A DNA stretch of 21,930 nt from Bacillota bacterium (GTDB taxonomy: Bacteria; Bacillota; Clostridia; Christensenellales; UMGS416): NCBI GenBank assembly GCA_023410875.1, contig JAEYPH010000091.1, positions 1-21,930 of the forward strand. The letters run 5' to 3'. Made by a program: the position numbers and the translations under genes. This document shows, piece after piece, positions 1 to 7,315 of this stretch. Numbering within the stretch: position 1 is the stretch's first letter; each line of letters opens with the position of its first letter. The notes below the pieces were generated by a model. That model had not been told where the DNA came from and searched no databases. It saw only the letters and a list, made by a program, of their open reading frames with translations.

Positions 1-87
1 TCCTTCTTGTTGCTTGCGGTTGGCAGACCTGCTTGCATCCTATCAGAGTGTGCGAAGGATGGCTACTTATAGCTGGAAGCTTCCCTG
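1..87. other. Left edge, unassigned
   Basis: This stretch ends at a plus-strand terminator, so it is probably the 3' end of a gene or transcript entering from the left. One frame stays open from the edge to a TGA at 83-85 and ends in residues SVRRMATYSWKLP, but the piece is too short to identify. I assign no function. Confidence 0.2.
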
Positions 88-118
88 AACCCCCAGCCTA
101 GCTGGGGGTTTTCGTTTC
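88..118 (+). terminator. Rho-independent terminator of an upstream plus-strand gene
   Basis: A perfect 10-bp stem AACCCCCAGC/GCTGGGGGTT (88-97 and 101-110) with a 3-nt loop is followed by TTTTCGTTT. The orientation fits a gene that lies mostly left of the window. Confidence 0.8.
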
Positions 119-158
119 ACAAGAAAAGGAGGTGCTCCACATCAGGGCACCTCCTTCG
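119..158 (-). terminator. Rho-independent terminator of araD
   Basis: On the minus strand a 10-bp stem AAGGAGGTGC/GCACCTCCTT (126-135 and 147-156) with an 11-nt loop is followed by TTCTTG. It starts 19 nt after the araD stop codon and lies back to back with the plus-strand terminator at 88-118, so the two converging transcripts are insulated from each other. Confidence 0.8.
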
Positions 159-174
159 CATAATTTGTTATCCT

Positions 175-876
175 CTACTTTTGCCCATAATAAGCCCCTG
201 CGCCGTGCTTGCGCAGATAGTGCTTATCCAGAATCTCCCGCTGCACCGGCTGCACCGCCGGGTTACACAGCTGCGCCGCCCAAGCCATATGAGCGATCTG
301 CTCCAGCACCACGGAGCTCTCCACGGCCTTGGCGGCGGATTTGCCCCACGTGAAAGGCCCATGCTGGAACACGACGGCGGCGGGCATCTGTTCGGGCTGC
401 GGCGATTGGAGCTTTTCAAAGGCCTCTATGATGACACGGCCGGTGTTGGCCTCGTAGGCATCGCGGATTTCTGCGGGCGTCAGGGGCCGCGTGCACGGAA
501 TCTCGCCGTAAAAGTAGTCGGCGTGGGTCGTGCCATAGCAAGGGATGGCGCGGCCGGCCTGCGCCCACACGGTGGCCCACGTGGAATGGGTGTGGGCCAC
601 GCCGCCGATGCCTGGGAATGCCCGATACAGCGCCAGATGGGTCGGCGTGTCGCTGGAGGGCCGAAGCTCCCCTTCCACCTGCTCGCCATCCAGCGTCAGC
701 ACAACCAGGTCCTGATGCTTCAGCGCGTCATATTCCACGCCGCTGGGCTTGATGACAACCAGGCCGCGTTCGCGGTCGATACCGCTTACGTTGCCCCAGG
801 TGTACAGCACGAGCTTGCGCTCCACCAGTTCCAGATTGGCTCTCCAGACTTCCTGCTTCAGCGCTTCCAGCTTCAT
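175..876 (-). CDS. araD: L-ribulose-5-phosphate 4-epimerase
   Basis: A class II aldolase-type, metal-dependent epimerase that interconverts L-ribulose 5-phosphate and D-xylulose 5-phosphate and so feeds pentoses into the pentose phosphate pathway. Family metal ligands are visible as H95 and H97 in AHTHS and H172 in QHGPF. D120 in THADYFYG matches the catalytic aspartate, and the C-terminal GAYYGQK carries the tyrosine region. At 233 aa the length is close to the usual 231. I chose ATG 876 because AGGAGGG lies 3 to 9 nt upstream; an in-frame start at 894 has no such site. The gene stands alone: no araA, araB or transporter is adjacent. It is divergent from argC and has its own terminator. A related epimerase (UlaF or SgbE type) cannot be excluded, but the motifs match AraD well. 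Confidence 0.9.
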   Translation of the reverse strand: MKLEALKQEVWRANLELVERKLVLYTWGNVSGIDRERGLVVIKPSGVEYDALKHQDLVVLTLDGEQVEGELRPSSDTPTHLALYRAFPGIGGVAHTHSTWATVWAQAGRAIPCYGTTHADYFYGEIPCTRPLTPAEIRDAYEANTGRVIIEAFEKLQSPQPEQMPAAVVFQHGPFTWGKSAAKAVESSVVLEQIAHMAWAAQLCNPAVQPVQREILDKHYLRKHGAGAYYGQK

Positions 877-905
877 GGGCCCTCCTGCGGACAAAATTCA
901 TTGGC

Positions 906-914
906 AGTATACCA
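906..914 (-). promoter_or_regulatory. Candidate extended -10 promoter of araD
   Basis: On the minus strand the sequence reads TGGTATACT, an extended -10 (TGnTATAAT type) about 30 nt upstream of the araD start. No good -35 hexamer sits at the expected distance, which extended -10 promoters tolerate. Confidence 0.45.
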
Positions 915-942
915 TTTTTTTGGGGTCTTTTCCACGGAAAGT

Positions 943-960
943 ATTGCATATTTATTCTTT
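943..960 (+). promoter_or_regulatory. ARG-box-like operator (ArgR/AhrC site)
   Basis: The core TGCATATTTATTCT (945-958) matches the ARG-box core TGAATwwwwATTCA at all but two positions and is nearly palindromic. It overlaps the -35 element of the argC promoter, where a repressor would block RNA polymerase. ArgR/AhrC repression of arg genes is known in Firmicutes; binding here is inferred. Confidence 0.5.
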
Positions 961-972
961 CGTTTGTATAAT
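944..972 (+). promoter_or_regulatory. sigA-type promoter of the arg operon
   Basis: -35 TTGCAT (944-949), a 17-bp spacer and -10 TATAAT (967-972). Transcription would start near 979, giving a leader of about 25 nt before argC. That is too short for a T-box or other attenuator, so control is more likely by a protein operator. Confidence 0.75.
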
Positions 973-1003
973 AATGAGAAATGAATGGTCTAGGAGTTTT
1001 TTA

Positions 1004-2050
1004 ATGGTCAAGGTTGGCATTGTGGGAGCCACGGGCTATGCCGGCGCAGAGCTGGTGCGGCTGCTGCAGGGGCATCCCCAGGCAGAGATCGTGCATCTGG
1101 TCAGCGAGAGCATGGCCGGCGCCGCCATGGAGGCTGTGTATCCCAGCCTGCTGGGCGTGTACGCCGCGAACACCGAAGCGCTGGATGCCCAGACTCTGGG
1201 CCGCGACTGCGACGTCGTGTTCACGGCGCTGCCCCATCATATAAGCGCAAAAACCGTGCCGCAGATCCATGAGGCCGGCGCTCGAGTCATTGATCTATCC
1301 GGCGACTTCCGCTATGACGACCCGGCGGTGTATGAGCAGTGGTACGGCCAGGCGCATCCCTACCCGGACCTGATGCGTTCGGCGGTCTACGGCCTGCCGG
1401 AGCTGCCGGGCAACAGGGCCGCCATCGCCGCAGCCGGCGTCGTGGCCAACCCCGGCTGCTATACAACGTGCTCCATCCTGACGCTGGCTCCAGCGCTGCA
1501 GGGCGGCTTCATCCAGCCCGATGGCATCGTCATAGACGCCAAGAGCGGCGTGACCGGCGCCGGGCGCAAGGCCACGCAGGAGCTGCACTTCTGCGAGCAG
1601 CAGGACAACTTCAAGGCCTATAAGGTCACCGGCCACCGCCACACGTCGGAGATCGAACAGGAGCTCTCCAAGGTCGCCGGCACGCCGATCACGCTGACGT
1701 TTACGCCTCACCTGCTGCCGATCAAGCGTGGCATCCTGGCTACAATATATGCGCAGGCACAAGCGGGCCTGGACGTCAACGATTTGAGAGAGGCCTACCT
1801 GCGGTTCTTCGAAGGCCATCCCTTCGTCGTTGTACACCCTGCCGGCAGTCTGCCGGAGCTCAAGCACGTCAACGGCTCCAACTACCTGCACATCGGCATG
1901 GAGCTGGACCGCCGAACGGGCCGCTTGATCCTGGTGGCGTGCCTGGACAACCTGGTGAAGGGCGCGGCGGGTCAAGCGATACAGAACATGAACCTGATGT
2001 TTGGATTGGACGAAACCACTGGCCTCAAGGCGCCGGCCTATTATCTGTAA
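1004..2050 (+). CDS. argC: N-acetyl-gamma-glutamyl-phosphate reductase
   Basis: Third step of arginine synthesis: NADPH-dependent reduction of N-acetylglutamyl phosphate to the semialdehyde. The N-terminal Rossmann motif GIVGATGYAGAELVRLL (residues about 4-20) binds NADP. The catalytic cysteine is in NPGCYTT (about C152), and a histidine in GHRHTSEIEQE (about H211) matches the second catalytic residue. The length of 348 aa is typical. ATG 1004 is preferred because TAGGAG lies 7 nt upstream and the protein then begins directly at the Rossmann fold. The open frame extends further upstream but without family sequence. It is the first gene of argC-argB-argD-argF-GNAT and is 15 nt from argB. Confidence 0.96.
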   Translation: MVKVGIVGATGYAGAELVRLLQGHPQAEIVHLVSESMAGAAMEAVYPSLLGVYAANTEALDAQTLGRDCDVVFTALPHHISAKTVPQIHEAGARVIDLSGDFRYDDPAVYEQWYGQAHPYPDLMRSAVYGLPELPGNRAAIAAAGVVANPGCYTTCSILTLAPALQGGFIQPDGIVIDAKSGVTGAGRKATQELHFCEQQDNFKAYKVTGHRHTSEIEQELSKVAGTPITLTFTPHLLPIKRGILATIYAQAQAGLDVNDLREAYLRFFEGHPFVVVHPAGSLPELKHVNGSNYLHIGMELDRRTGRLILVACLDNLVKGAAGQAIQNMNLMFGLDETTGLKAPAYYL

Positions 2051-2065
2051 GCGGAGGATATCAGC

Positions 2066-2935
2066 ATGAACCCCAATGCCCTGACCGACAAAGCGAAGAT
2101 TCTCATAGAAGCCCTGCCCTACATCCAGCAACTGAGCGGCAAGACCATCGTCATCAAGTACGGCGGCAGCGCCATGATCTCCGAGGAGCAGGAGGAAACC
2201 ATCCTGCAGGACATCACGCTGCTCAAGTGCGTGGGCGCCAACCCCGTGGTCGTGCATGGCGGCGGCCCGGCCATCAACAGCATGCTGGAGAAGCTCCACA
2301 TCGAGAGCAAGTTCCACAATGGCCTGCGCATCACCGACGCGGCGACGATGGATGTCGTGCAGATGGTGCTGACCGGCAAGATCAACAAGGACGTCGTCAG
2401 CAAGCTCAACGGCATGGGCGTGAAGAGCCTGGGCCTGTGCGGCAAGGACGCCAACCTGATCGAGGTCGTCAAGAAGCCCCCGCGGGACGGCGTGGACTAC
2501 GGCTTCGTGGGCCAGATCTCCCGGGTAAACGTGAAGCTGCTGGAGATGCTGAGCCACGAGGAGTATGTACCGGTCATCGCGCCCATCGGCGTGGGGCCGG
2601 ACGGACAGAGCTACAACATCAACGCCGACACCGTGGCCGGCGAAGTGGCCGCGGCGCTCAAGGCCGAGAAGCTGATGTTCCTGACCGACATCGACGGCGT
2701 GCGCATGAACCCCGAAGACCCGGGCTCGCTGATCGCGGTGATCTCCGTGGACCACATCTACCGGCTCATCGAACAGCGCATCATCTCCGGCGGTATGATC
2801 CCCAAGGTCATGGGCTGCATCAAGGGCATCGAGCAGGGCGTCAACCGCACCCACATCGTCAACGGCACCATCCCCCACCCAATCCTGCTGGAAATTTTCA
2901 CCGACAAGGGCATCGGCACGATGGTGACGAAGTGA
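2066..2935 (+). CDS. argB: Acetylglutamate kinase
   Basis: Phosphorylates N-acetyl-L-glutamate at the gamma carboxylate with ATP, the second step of arginine synthesis. Amino acid kinase fold motifs are present: IKYGGSAM near residue 30 and VVHGGGPAIN near residue 65. The C-terminal half carries LTDIDGV and GGMIPKV, typical of the nucleotide site. At 289 aa it is longer than the arginine-insensitive E. coli enzyme (258 aa). The extra N-terminal segment of about 25 residues before the kinase core resembles the N-helix of hexameric, arginine-inhibited kinases, so feedback inhibition is likely (inferred). A GCGGAGG ribosome binding site lies 9 nt upstream of the ATG. The gap to argD is 10 nt. 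Confidence 0.96.
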   Translation: MNPNALTDKAKILIEALPYIQQLSGKTIVIKYGGSAMISEEQEETILQDITLLKCVGANPVVVHGGGPAINSMLEKLHIESKFHNGLRITDAATMDVVQMVLTGKINKDVVSKLNGMGVKSLGLCGKDANLIEVVKKPPRDGVDYGFVGQISRVNVKLLEMLSHEEYVPVIAPIGVGPDGQSYNINADTVAGEVAAALKAEKLMFLTDIDGVRMNPEDPGSLIAVISVDHIYRLIEQRIISGGMIPKVMGCIKGIEQGVNRTHIVNGTIPHPILLEIFTDKGIGTMVTK

Positions 2936-2945
2936 GGAGTTTGCC

Positions 2946-4142
2946 ATGACGATTCAGGAACTGGCGGCACTGGACGCGCAATACTATATGCATACCTTCG
3001 GTCACCGGGCGGACGTGAACTTCGTCCGCGGGAGCGGCACCAAACTATACGGCAGCAACGGCCGCGAATACACCGACTTCTTCACCGGCATCGCTGTGAC
3101 CAGCCTGGGCCACGGCTACCCGGCTTTCCTCGAAGCGGTTAAGGCCCAGCTGGACCGCGTGACCCATCTTTCTAACTACTTCTACAACGAGCCCCAGGCG
3201 ATGCTGGCCCAGCGCCTGGCGGAAGCCTCTGTGGTCGACCGGGTGTTCTTCGCCAACAGCGGCGGCGAGGCCAACGAGGGCGCGGCCAAGCTGGCGCGCA
3301 AATACTTCAAGATGCGCAACAAGAACCGCTTCGAGGTGCTGTCGCTGGACAACTCCTTCCACGGTCGCACTCTGGCCATGGTGGCGGCCACCGGCCAACC
3401 CAAGTATCAGAAGCCCTACGCGCCGCTGCCCGAGGGGTTCCGCAACGTGCCTGCCGGCGATTTGGACGCGCTGGAGGCCGCCATCATGCCGCGCACCGCC
3501 GCGATCCTGCTGGAGACGATACAGGGTGAGGGCGGCGTCATCGAGCTGCCCCAGGCCTATCTGCAGGGCGTGGAGGAGCTGTGCCGGCTCAACGGCATCC
3601 TGCTCATCGTGGACGAGGTGCAGACCGGCATGGGCCGCACGGGTAAGCTGTTCTCCTACGAGCACTACGGCATCACGCCAGACATCATCACGTGCGCCAA
3701 GGCGCTGGGCAACGGCATCCCCATCGGCGCGGTGCTGGCCCGAGGCGATGCCGCCGAGGCCTTTGAACCCGGCGACCACGGCACGACCTTCGGCGGCGGC
3801 CCGCTGGCCTGTGCCGCCGGCCTGGCCGTGATGGATGCCTTGCAAAACGACGGCCTGATGGACCGCTGCGCGGCCATGGGCCAGGTATTCAAAGAGCAGC
3901 TGCAGGCGATGCAGGCCAAGCACAACTGCATTGTGGACGTGCGAGGTCGGGGACTCATGCTGGGCATTGAACTGTCCGACACACTGCCCTGCAAGGAGAT
4001 CTGGGCCAAGCTGCTGGACGCCGGCTTCGTCGTCGGCACGGCCAACCACAACACGATCCGCTTCCTGCCGAGCTTCCTGGTCTCTGAGGGCGAGATCGAA
4101 GCCTTGGTCGCCGCGCTGGACAAACTGCTGCCGGAGGGTTGA
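2946..4142 (+). CDS. argD: Acetylornithine aminotransferase
   Basis: A class III PLP-dependent aminotransferase that converts N-acetylglutamate semialdehyde to N-acetylornithine with glutamate as amino donor. Visible motifs are the substrate and cofactor loop NSGGEANEGAAKLARKY (near residue 104), the PLP aspartate in LLIVDEVQTGMGRTGK, and the Schiff-base lysine in TCAKALGNGIPIGA (about K252). The length of 398 aa is usual. A GAGGAG site precedes the ATG. It directly follows argB with no argJ between them, and its stop codon is one base from the argF start. The family overlaps with ornithine and succinyldiaminopimelate transaminases, but operon context makes ArgD the clear choice. Confidence 0.95.
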   Translation: MTIQELAALDAQYYMHTFGHRADVNFVRGSGTKLYGSNGREYTDFFTGIAVTSLGHGYPAFLEAVKAQLDRVTHLSNYFYNEPQAMLAQRLAEASVVDRVFFANSGGEANEGAAKLARKYFKMRNKNRFEVLSLDNSFHGRTLAMVAATGQPKYQKPYAPLPEGFRNVPAGDLDALEAAIMPRTAAILLETIQGEGGVIELPQAYLQGVEELCRLNGILLIVDEVQTGMGRTGKLFSYEHYGITPDIITCAKALGNGIPIGAVLARGDAAEAFEPGDHGTTFGGGPLACAAGLAVMDALQNDGLMDRCAAMGQVFKEQLQAMQAKHNCIVDVRGRGLMLGIELSDTLPCKEIWAKLLDAGFVVGTANHNTIRFLPSFLVSEGEIEALVAALDKLLPEG

Positions 4143-4143
4143 C

Positions 4144-5112
4144 ATGATTTTAAAGGACTTCAAACTGGGCGCGCCCCTGAACAAAAAACACCTGCTCAAC
4201 CTGCAGGATTATTCCAAGGATGAAATATACGCGCTGTTGGCGCTGGCGCTGCGCTTAAAAGAGCAGCAGAAGGCCGGCGTCCCCCACCCGATACTGGCCG
4301 GCAAGACGCTGGGCATGATCTTTGCCAAGTCCTCCACCCGCACGCGGGTCAGCTTCGACGTGGGCATGGCGCAGCTGGGCGGCCATCCCCTTTTCCTGAG
4401 CTCTACCGACATCCAGCTGGGCCGGGGCGAGAGCATCCCCGACACGGCCAAGGTTCTCTCGCGCTATCTGGACGGTATCATGATCCGCACCTTTGACCAC
4501 GCCGACGTGGTGGCACTGGCCGAGCACGGCAGTATTCCGATCATCAACGGCCTGACCGACCTGCACCACCCGTGCCAGGTGCTGGCCGATATCCAAACCG
4601 TATACGAGCATCTGGGCACGCTGGATGGCCTGAAGCTGGCCTTCGTGGGCGACGGCCACAACATGGCCCACTCGCTGATGGAGATCTGCAGCATTTTGGG
4701 CATAGACGTGTACATCGCATGCCCCGAGGGTTATCAGCCCAACGCGGACATCACCGCCGCGTGCCAGGCCAACGGCGCCAAGAGCGGCGCCCGCGTGGTC
4801 GTGACCGCCGACCCCGCCGAGGCGGTCCGAGATGCCGACGTCATCTACACCGATGTGTGGACCAGCATGGGTCAGGAGGCGGAGACGGCCAAGCGCATGA
4901 AGGATTTCGCAGGCTTTGTCGTCGACGGCAAGCTTATGCAGCTGGCCCAGCCCAAAGCGCTGTTCCTGCACTGCCTGCCCGCCCATCGCGGCGAGGAAGT
5001 GACCGCCGACGTCATCGATGGCCCCAACTCCGTGGTGTTCGACGAGGCTGAGAACCGCCTGCACGCCCAGAAGGCCGTACTGGCCGCGCTGATGGGCGGC
5101 GTCGCGCTGTGA
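4144..5112 (+). CDS. argF: Ornithine carbamoyltransferase
   Basis: Condenses ornithine and carbamoyl phosphate to citrulline. The carbamoyl-phosphate loop SSTRTRVSF (near residue 63), HPCQVLADIQT (near residue 142), the ornithine-side motif FVGDGHNMAHSL and HCLPAHRGEE (near residue 275) are all present, so this is an ornithine rather than an aspartate transcarbamylase. The length is 322 aa. ATG 4144 is chosen because GGAGGG at the end of argD lies just upstream and the protein begins like other family members; a longer in-frame extension overlaps argD and is not credible. The stop codon overlaps the GTG start of the next gene, implying translational coupling. Confidence 0.96.
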   Translation: MILKDFKLGAPLNKKHLLNLQDYSKDEIYALLALALRLKEQQKAGVPHPILAGKTLGMIFAKSSTRTRVSFDVGMAQLGGHPLFLSSTDIQLGRGESIPDTAKVLSRYLDGIMIRTFDHADVVALAEHGSIPIINGLTDLHHPCQVLADIQTVYEHLGTLDGLKLAFVGDGHNMAHSLMEICSILGIDVYIACPEGYQPNADITAACQANGAKSGARVVVTADPAEAVRDADVIYTDVWTSMGQEAETAKRMKDFAGFVVDGKLMQLAQPKALFLHCLPAHRGEEVTADVIDGPNSVVFDEAENRLHAQKAVLAALMGGVAL

Positions 5113-5615
5113 GCATCTACGTGCGCCCGGCGCTCGTGGAGGACGCCGCCACCGTGCGCGACATCCTGCAGGCGTCCTTCGGTGAATATCAGGCGCTGCT
5201 CAAGCTGGCCGCTCCCCCTGCCGCACTGACCGACACGCTGGAGGATGTGGCGCGGGGCATCGAGGAACAGACGGTGTTCCTGGCCATCTACAACCGCATG
5301 AAGCCCGTGGGCACCATCCGCGTGAAGCTGCTCCAAGGCGGCATCGCCTACATCAGCCGCTTCGCCGTGATGCCCAACTGGCAGCAGAGCGGCGCAGGCA
5401 AGGCTCTCATGGAGGCGGTTGTGGACCATTGCCGTGCCCACGGCGTGCGGGCCATCGCGCTGCACACGGCGGTCAAGATGATCCCTCTGGCCCGCTTCTA
5501 CCACGGCTGCGGTTTCTACGTGCACAGCGTGGAGGCGCTGCCCTCGGGCTATCGCCGGGGTCTGTTCATCAAGGAGCTGGAAGACTGCACCGGCATGGAT
5601 TTCGACGCGATATAA
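5109..5615 (+). CDS. GNAT-family N-acetyltransferase, candidate N-acetylglutamate synthase
   Basis: A single-domain GNAT protein of 168 aa. It starts IYVRPALVEDAATVRDIL, a typical first strand and helix. The acetyl-CoA binding motif A is visible as ISRFAVMPNWQQSGAGKALME (about residues 82-102), followed by LARFYHGCGFY (motif B). The GTG start overlaps the argF stop (GTGA) and no strong ribosome binding site is seen, so it is probably translated by coupling to argF. The cluster lacks argJ and argA, which normally supply N-acetylglutamate. A stand-alone GNAT at the end of the operon could fill that role, as single-domain GNAT synthases do in some bacteria. This is inference from context; acetylation of another amine is equally possible from sequence alone. 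Confidence 0.85.
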   Translation: MSIYVRPALVEDAATVRDILQASFGEYQALLKLAAPPAALTDTLEDVARGIEEQTVFLAIYNRMKPVGTIRVKLLQGGIAYISRFAVMPNWQQSGAGKALMEAVVDHCRAHGVRAIALHTAVKMIPLARFYHGCGFYVHSVEALPSGYRRGLFIKELEDCTGMDFDAI

Positions 5616-5716
5616 TAGGACTATCGTACTAGTCGCATATCTGCATTATCATTCAAACAATTGGGTGCCGAAGGTTTCCAAAGTGCGATCGGAAAGCCCT
5701 TTGGCCTTGGCGCAGG

Positions 5717-5750
5717 TCGCGCCAACCGGCGCGAAATCCCTATCCTTTTT
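5717..5750 (+). terminator. Possible weak terminator of the arg operon
   Basis: A perfect 7-bp stem TCGCGCC/GGCGCGA (5717-5723 and 5728-5734) with loop AACC is followed about 12 nt later by CTTTTT. The delay before the T run makes this a poor canonical terminator, but it is the best candidate between the arg operon and the next promoter. Confidence 0.35.
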
Positions 5751-5770
5751 ATGAAGTATGCACTTCAGTT

Positions 5771-5799
5771 TTCCTTTTGATGCCGTCCCGATGTATAAT
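5771..5799 (+). promoter_or_regulatory. Candidate promoter of the two-component genes
   Basis: A perfect -10 TATAAT at 5794-5799 lies about 50 nt upstream of the response regulator start. The hexamer 17 bp before it is TTCCTT, a poor -35, which suggests dependence on an activator. A 7-bp inverted repeat TGCTATC/GATAGCA (5811-5817 and 5823-5829) in the predicted leader may be an operator or a hairpin. Confidence 0.5.
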
Positions 5800-5847
5800 C
5801 CTGCGTAATATGCTATCATTGCGATAGCAACAATACCGGGTGAGAGT

Positions 5848-6555
5848 ATGAGGATCGCAATCTGCGAGGATGAACCGGCCCAGGCGCGGGTGCTAACCCG
5901 CCTGGTGCACAGTTGGGCCAGGGCGCGCCTTCTCGACGCCTCCGTGGACGTCTTTCACAGCGCCGAAGCCCTTTTGTTCGCGTGGGAGGACGCTGGATAT
6001 GACGCGCTGCTGCTGGACATCCAGATGCCCGGCCTGGACGGCATGGAGACTGCCCGGCGCATCCGCCAGAGCAACGATCAAGTGGCCATCGTGTTCGTGA
6101 CGGGCTTTGCCGACTACATGGCTGAGGGCTACGACGTGGCAGCGCTGCACTACCTGATGAAGCCGGTGAACGAGGACAAGCTCTTCGCGACGCTGGACCG
6201 GGCGTCGGCAGCGCTGGACAATGCTGAACCGACGCTGCTGCTGCAGGCGGACGGCCAAACCGTGTGCCTGCAGCAAAAGGACATCCTGTACGCAGAGGCC
6301 TTGGCGCCGCTCGTGCGCGTAGCGACGGCCGGTGCGGACTATGAAAGCCGCATGAACCTGGGCGATCTGGAAAAGCAGTTAAGCCCCTCCCTCTTCGCGC
6401 GTTGCCACCGCTCCTACGTCGTGGGCCTGGCCCATGTGCGGCGCCTCACGCGCACCGACGTGATGCTGGACAACGGCCAAAGCGTACCGCTGGCCCGCCG
6501 CGCCTATGACGCCGTGCATCAAGCATTCATTCAATACTACAAGGGGGTGCGCTGA
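5848..6555 (+). CDS. LytTR-family response regulator
   Basis: A 235-aa DNA-binding response regulator of the AgrA/LytR class. The receiver domain covers about residues 1-120, with acidic residues E7 and D8, phosphoacceptor D57 in LLLDIQMPGLDG, T85 and K105 in LMKPV. The C-terminal LytTR domain (about 130-232) is recognisable from ILYAEALAPLVRV, LFARCHRSYVVGLAHV and the final beta-rich segment. A GGGTGA site precedes the ATG by 4 nt. The histidine kinase gene follows with no gap. The likely target is the operator-like repeat before the downstream ABC exporter genes. The signal and the regulated function are not known from sequence. Confidence 0.93.
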   Translation: MRIAICEDEPAQARVLTRLVHSWARARLLDASVDVFHSAEALLFAWEDAGYDALLLDIQMPGLDGMETARRIRQSNDQVAIVFVTGFADYMAEGYDVAALHYLMKPVNEDKLFATLDRASAALDNAEPTLLLQADGQTVCLQQKDILYAEALAPLVRVATAGADYESRMNLGDLEKQLSPSLFARCHRSYVVGLAHVRRLTRTDVMLDNGQSVPLARRAYDAVHQAFIQYYKGVR

Positions 6556-7218
6556 ATGGGGCCGCTTGGCTGGCTCATCGAGCGGCGCATCGCCGCCTAT
6601 CAGAACGAGCTGCTGGAGAAGCACGTGGCTGAGGTGGAGAACATCTACCGCCAGATGCGCGGCTGGCGGCACGATTACCACAACCACATTCAGACGATGA
6701 AGGCGCTGTCCGACGGCGCGAACCCCCAGTTGGACGCCTATCTGAACGCGCTGGACGCGGACCTGACACAGGTGGACACGATCCTCAAGACCGGCAACGT
6801 CATGGTGGACGCGATACTGAACAGCAAACTGTCGCTGGCTGCGCGCCGGGGCATTGCTATAAACGCCAAGGCCTTCGTGCCCAAGGACATGGCCATCGCC
6901 GACATCGACCTGTGCGTGATGCTGGGCAACCTGCTGGACAACGCCATAGAAGCCTGCGCCCAGGTCGCCGATGAAGACGCCCGGTTCCTTCGGCTGTACA
7001 TCGACGTCATGAAGGATGAGCTGTATGTCTCGGTGTCCAACGCCACGGCGGGAGAGCGCAGGCGGCTGGGCAGCCGTTTCTTAAGCACCAAGGGCGGCAG
7101 CCACGGTTTCGGCCTGCTGCGGGTGGACCGCCTCGTGGACAAATACGGCGGCTATCTGAACCGCCAGCATGAAGAAGGCGTCTTCGCCACGGAGATCATG
7201 CTGCCTCTGCATCGTTGA
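6556..7218 (+). CDS. Short cytosolic GHKL histidine kinase (AgrC-like, no sensor domain)
   Basis: 220 aa; begins directly after the response regulator stop codon (TGAATG). The H-box is WRHDYHNHI, with H39 the likely phosphorylated histidine. The N-box is LGNLLDNAIEAC (about 123-134) and the glycine-rich box is GGSHGFGLLRV (about 180-190), which places it in the GHKL (HATPase_c_5) class. Family members such as AgrC carry five to seven N-terminal membrane helices. Here only about 30 hydrophilic, coil-prone residues precede the H-box and no membrane segment is visible. The start is supported by GGGGGTG upstream and by lack of an earlier frame. The signal must therefore come from inside the cell or through a partner such as the adjacent exporter (inference). 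Confidence 0.88.
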   Translation: MGPLGWLIERRIAAYQNELLEKHVAEVENIYRQMRGWRHDYHNHIQTMKALSDGANPQLDAYLNALDADLTQVDTILKTGNVMVDAILNSKLSLAARRGIAINAKAFVPKDMAIADIDLCVMLGNLLDNAIEACAQVADEDARFLRLYIDVMKDELYVSVSNATAGERRRLGSRFLSTKGGSHGFGLLRVDRLVDKYGGYLNRQHEEGVFATEIMLPLHR

Positions 7219-7229
7219 CCATTGGCTTT

Positions 7230-7257
7230 ACCGTTCACCTTCTTTTTATGACCGTTC
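7230..7257 (+). promoter_or_regulatory. LytTR-type operator: two ACCGTTC direct repeats 21 bp apart
   Basis: Identical heptamers ACCGTTC occur at 7230-7236 and 7251-7257, with a start-to-start distance of exactly 21 bp (two helical turns). Known AgrA/ComE/LytTR operators are paired imperfect direct repeats of about 9 bp with a 12-bp spacer and a core like ACnGTTn. A weak -10-like TAGGAT lies at 7292-7297 without a clear -35, fitting an activated promoter. The site sits between the kinase gene and the first exporter gene. Confidence 0.6.
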
Positions 7258-7315
7258 GCGACGAAAACAGCCGCCGGCGCGGGAAAGATGCTAGGATGAC
7301 GGCGAGGTGAAGGCT

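Noticed and set aside
973..1003. T-box or other amino-acid leader before argC
   Set aside because: The promoter places the RNA start about 25 nt before the start codon, too short for such a leader.
1295..2947. A 550-codon open frame on the minus strand
   Set aside because: It is antisense to argC and argB, rich in His, Asp, Val and Leu as expected from complementing biased codons, and has no family motifs.
5616..5847. A signal peptide or AgrD-like precursor gene before the response regulator
   Set aside because: Only a 9-codon frame (MKYALQFSF) without a ribosome binding site is visible; no double-glycine leader or Cys-containing peptide is seen.
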